Shown here: positions 60,446 through 64,000 of the stretch, piece after piece
Position numbering within the stretch: the stretch's first letter is position 1
How the letters are laid out: the number at the start of each line of letters is the position of its first letter
NCBI GenBank assembly: GCA_947589315.1
Contig: CANPZE010000012.1
Coordinates: 1-64,000 of the forward strand
Direction of reading: 5' to 3'
From: an uncultured Lachnospiraceae bacterium
Lineage (GTDB): Bacteria; Bacillota; Clostridia; Lachnospirales; Lachnospiraceae
DNA: 64,000 bases
Made by a program: the position numbers and the translations under genes
The notes under the pieces: generated by a model
What the model was told of the DNA's origin: nothing
Seen by the model: only the letters and a program-made list of their open reading frames with translations
The model's database searches: none

Positions 60446-61114
60446 TCACTGTCCCAATATGATAATGGTGGAACAGCCATATATAGTGCTGGGAAAGCTG
60501 GCAGCCGCTATTGTGGAATTAAAATTGATCCAATCTCCGGGCTGGATTTCTGACAGGGCGCTTGCATTTCCGTTTTTTGTATAAGAAACGGAGCCTGTCA
60601 GCGCTACATGGGCCTGTACCTGATCGCTTCCATCCTCAGAGATATGGAGGAAAGCGATATAATCTGGATTAGCCGATGACTCTATGGAAATGACTTTTCC
60701 TGTATACCACCCGGCCCCGTTTTCTCTGGGTACGTTTGGCGGGGTAGGATAGGGTGTTTGGGAAGGGGATGGAGTCGGCGAAGGATCCGGCGTTTTCCCT
60801 TCTGCGGAGGATACCGTTACCTTACAGGTCGCTTTCAGCTTCCCAAGTTTGGCAGTAATAGTGACTTTTCCAGGCTTTTTTGCTTTGATAAGCCCTTTCT
60901 TGCTTACTGTTGCAATTTTCTTGTTACTGGATTTCCAAGTGATTTTGGAAGAATTTTTCTTGGAAATGACCTTTAGGGTTTTTGTTTTACCTGTCTTTAT
61001 CGTGCAGGAGGTATGGTTTAATTTTAGTTTTTTGGGTGCGGCTGTGGCATTTGCGCCGAAAAGGCATCCAATGAGCAGTCCGATCGTTACTAAAGCTGCA
61101 GTAAAATGTTTCAT
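60446..61114 (-). CDS. secreted protein with bacterial Ig-like (Big_2) domain
   Basis: Signal peptide; KLNHTSCTIKTGKTKTLKVISKKNSSKITWKSSNKKIATVSKKGLIKAKKPGKVTITAKL; Pro-rich linker. Confidence 0.8.
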   Translation of the reverse strand: MKHFTAALVTIGLLIGCLFGANATAAPKKLKLNHTSCTIKTGKTKTLKVISKKNSSKITWKSSNKKIATVSKKGLIKAKKPGKVTITAKLGKLKATCKVTVSSAEGKTPDPSPTPSPSQTPYPTPPNVPRENGAGWYTGKVISIESSANPDYIAFLHISEDGSDQVQAHVALTGSVSYTKNGNASALSEIQPGDWINFNSTIAAASFPSTIYGCSTIIILGQ

Positions 61115-61280
61115 GGCGGCATCCCCTTTCTGAATGTATTTCTCTCCTTTTTTGTGTTGTGATAATATAGAACAGTAATAAGTTATAAATATACATATTA
61201 TACAGTAAAATTTATTTGTTGAAAAGAATATTCAGCCTACATAAATCGACACAAATCGACATAACAGACCATTTCCCATT

Positions 61281-62060
61281 TTACATCTCTGCAATCCGGC
61301 TGACTCCCACATAGATCTCTGATATTTTATACCAGGTAGGGTAATCGACTACTCCAGTCTGAGGCAGCTTGAATACCCGCTGGAATACCCGGACAGAATT
61401 GGCGGTTTTTTCACCATAGATTCCGTCTTCCGCTATCTTGGGAATCAGCGGATAGCCCTTGGAAATAACATTGAGCTGGTTCTGCAGCTGCCGTACCTTG
61501 TCGCCCGTAGAACCGATGGTCAGGTCATAGCCTGGCCAGGAGGCTGGGATACCGGAGATTTCTTCGGAGGTATTAATATAGATAGAATCTCCATAGAAGG
61601 TACGCAGGATTTCCAGGGCAGAGTAACCGCGGTCGCCCAGCGTCTTGGATTCCCACTGGCGCATCCAGTTGGGGCAGGAGACCTTTTTCCCATCGCAGTA
61701 TTGGGTAAACAGCGGCTGGGTTACATTGGGCTTTGACAAGTAATTAGAGAAAATCGTGTCCACAGCAACAGAGATAGACTCATAAATATTTCTCTGAGGG
61801 ATCCATTTCTGGTCATAAGCAGTGGAACTGGTAATAGTAAAATCATACCCCCGGTTGCGGTACCATTCTGTATACACTCGGTTCAGTGTGATTGACTGTA
61901 TCGCAAGGATATTGGCATATAGCGTTGCTTCCGGCCAGGTGGCGTAGATCTCGCTGGAAGCAACATTTTTAATATAATCCTTATATTTGACATAGTAATT
62001 CTGTGCGCTGGAATCTGAGGGGGGACCATCGTGGACGATAACGTACTCGGGGGATGGAGT
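61281..62060 (-). pseudogene. 5'-truncated gene with SpoIID-like region and peptidoglycan-binding domain
   Basis: In-frame translation upstream of the listed ORF gives PEYVIVHDGPPSDSSAQNYYVKYKDYIKNVASSEIYATWPEATLYANILAIQSITLNRVYTEWYRNRGYDF; no ATG/GTG/TTG before this conserved-looking segment; C-terminus IGSTGDKVRQLQNQLN...IYGEKTANSVRVFQ. Confidence 0.6.
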
Positions 62061-62178
62061 AAGAATTAGTAAAACTCGGGTAAATTTAGGATGGTAATAT
62101 CTGGGATACTCTGGTACAATAAATCAGATATCATTTTCAGAATTCAAAGCATCAGGGAAGAGCAGGAGGTGGAAGGCT

Positions 62179-63462
62179 TTGAGGGAGCGCCAAAAGGGAG
62201 AGTTGAACTGGGAACGGCTGGATAATACAGCCAATTTATTTCCCGTGATCGCTACGGAAGAGATGACTAATGTATTTCGGATATCGGTGACTCTTCAGGA
62301 GGAAATCGATCCTGATATTCTGCAGAAGGCTCTGATTAAAGTACTCCCGTGGTTTGATTCCATGAATGTGAGAATGCGGACAGGAGTATTCTGGTATTAT
62401 TTTGAGACGAACCGAAGAGGCGCGCCCCTGGTGACGGAAGAGAAAGATTTTCCCTGCCGTTTTCTGGAGCCGCGGAGCAATCGAAATTATTTATTCCGGG
62501 TGACCTATTATGGCAGCAGGATCAACCTGGAGGTGTTCCATGCGCTGGCAGACGGGCTGGGAGGGCTGGTATTTCTCAAAGAACTGACTTATCAGTATCT
62601 GCGTCTGCGCTATCCCCAGTTATGTGAGAAGGTGGGGGACAGGCTTTCAGGGGATACTACGCTGAATACAGAAGACAGCTATCTGAAAAATTACCGAAAA
62701 AGCCAGCCCAGAGGCTATCAGTCGGTTCCGGCAGTACATTTATGCGGAGAGCATTTGGCAAAGGGAGAGTTGGGAGTTCTTCATGGTTATTTGTCGGTCA
62801 GCCAGCTGAAAGGAGTGGCCAGGCAGCAGGGATACAGTATCAATGAATATTTATTGGGGGTTTATACCTACAGTTTATATAAAGAATATCTTCATGGCGC
62901 TATATCGCAGAAGCCTCTTGTGATATGCATCCCGGTAAATCTCAGGCCTTTTTTTGAGTCTTTGACAACACGGAATTTCTTTGCAATGGTGAGCGCATCC
63001 TTTCTTCCTCAAAAGGAGGAATATTCTCTGGAGGAGGTTATGGAAATAACAGTCAACAGCCTGCGCAGGCAGATTACAAAGGAGAATCTGGAGAAATTAT
63101 TTTCCTATAATGTATCGAATCAGAAGAACTTGGTTCTTCGGGCCGTACCGTTGCTATTGAAGAAGCTGGTAATGAAACATGTGTATCGGGTCAGTGCCAG
63201 AGCGACTACTACCACGATGACTAACATTGGGAGCGTGGAAGTGGAGAAAGCTTATCAGCCCTATGTGAAACGATTTCATGCTATGATCTCAATGTCAAAA
63301 GGGCAGAACATAAAAGGGACGATCTGTTCCTATGGCGATGAGCTGGTATTCACCTTTACCTCGGACCTGCGGGACGTATCGATCCAGCGGCGGTTCTTTT
63401 CTACCCTGGCAAAGGAAGGGATCGCTGTGACAATAGAAAGTAATGGGGTATATTATGAATAA
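62179..63462 (+). CDS. condensation/acetyltransferase-like protein (HxxxDG motif)
   Basis: LEVFHALADGLGGLVFLKELTYQYL matches the HxxxDG core of condensation/acyltransferase folds; IPVNLRPFFESLTTRNFF. Confidence 0.65.
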   Translation: MRERQKGELNWERLDNTANLFPVIATEEMTNVFRISVTLQEEIDPDILQKALIKVLPWFDSMNVRMRTGVFWYYFETNRRGAPLVTEEKDFPCRFLEPRSNRNYLFRVTYYGSRINLEVFHALADGLGGLVFLKELTYQYLRLRYPQLCEKVGDRLSGDTTLNTEDSYLKNYRKSQPRGYQSVPAVHLCGEHLAKGELGVLHGYLSVSQLKGVARQQGYSINEYLLGVYTYSLYKEYLHGAISQKPLVICIPVNLRPFFESLTTRNFFAMVSASFLPQKEEYSLEEVMEITVNSLRRQITKENLEKLFSYNVSNQKNLVLRAVPLLLKKLVMKHVYRVSARATTTTMTNIGSVEVEKAYQPYVKRFHAMISMSKGQNIKGTICSYGDELVFTFTSDLRDVSIQRRFFSTLAKEGIAVTIESNGVYYE

Positions 63463-64000
63463 ATGTAAAAGATGCGGCGTGATGGTAGCGGATGATACAT
63501 CCATCTGTCCTCTGTGCAGTTCTGTTCTTTTGGAGGTGGAGGAAGCTGTGCCAGGGGACAGGCAGGAAATGTATCCGGACATCAAATTAAAGACAAGGCT
63601 GGTACAGCGGATCTGCAGGATCGCTACTTATATTGCCCTGCTGGCAGAATTACTGCTGATAGTGATCAACTATTATACGTACCCTGCCAGTGGCGTCCGG
63701 TGGTCCATTATTACGGGAGGCGCTATCTTATATCTGCTGGCCACCATGTGGGAGCTGGTTAATCGGAGGAAAGGGCACATACAGAAGATTTACCTCCAGA
63801 TAATCGGCGCCCTTGCATTGATTCTGTGTATTGACTATGTTTTGGGATTTAGCGGCTGGTCATTGGAATTTGGGCTTCCCTGTGTGATCCTGTGTATTGA
63901 TCTGCTTATTGTTGTCTGCATGGCCGTTAATTTTTCCAATTGGCAGAATTATCTATTGCTGCAGATGTTTGCCGTGCTGCTGGGAATAGTGGATCTGGTG
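63455..64000 (+). CDS. zinc-ribbon multi-TM protein (DUF6320-like), truncated by window end
   Basis: MNKCKRCGVMVADDTSICPLC followed by TM helices; 8 bp overlap with upstream ORF. Confidence 0.65.
   Translation, partial: MNKCKRCGVMVADDTSICPLCSSVLLEVEEAVPGDRQEMYPDIKLKTRLVQRICRIATYIALLAELLLIVINYYTYPASGVRWSIITGGAILYLLATMWELVNRRKGHIQKIYLQIIGALALILCIDYVLGFSGWSLEFGLPCVILCIDLLIVVCMAVNFSNWQNYLLLQMFAVLLGIVDLV

Overview
This 64 kb window looks like a chromosomal segment from a Clostridia / Lachnospiraceae-type Firmicute, judged from gene content, purine-rich RBSs and codon style. I ran no database search. Most of it is conserved and gene-dense: gdhA (5' end), an OmpR-type two-component system, cheV, hisH-hisF, ung, an FtsA/PilM-like ATPase, mnmA, a PLP aminotransferase, deoB, a bactofilin, the pyrH-frr-uppS-cdsA-dxr-rseP-ispG-polC cluster, ppk-ppx and queA. 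Accessory or unusual parts: (a) 22.4-27.7 kb, with tandem XRE regulators, an IbrA/IbrB-like pair (PAPS-reductase-like plus ParB-like), and a soluble protein fusing ferredoxin, [FeFe]-hydrogenase H-domain, Fe-S and MCP signalling domains behind a consensus sigma-A-like promoter; (b) 40.7-53 kb, with small or decayed gene fragments, a 1.4 kaa secreted Cys/His-rich repeat protein and a PseH-like/SDR pair; (c) 61.3-62.1 kb, a 5'-truncated peptidoglycan-binding-domain gene. I saw no rRNA, tRNA, CRISPR array, intact transposase or prophage. The best candidates for something under-described are the XRE/IbrAB locus and the adjacent hydrogenase-MCP fusion. All family names come from reading the translated sequence.
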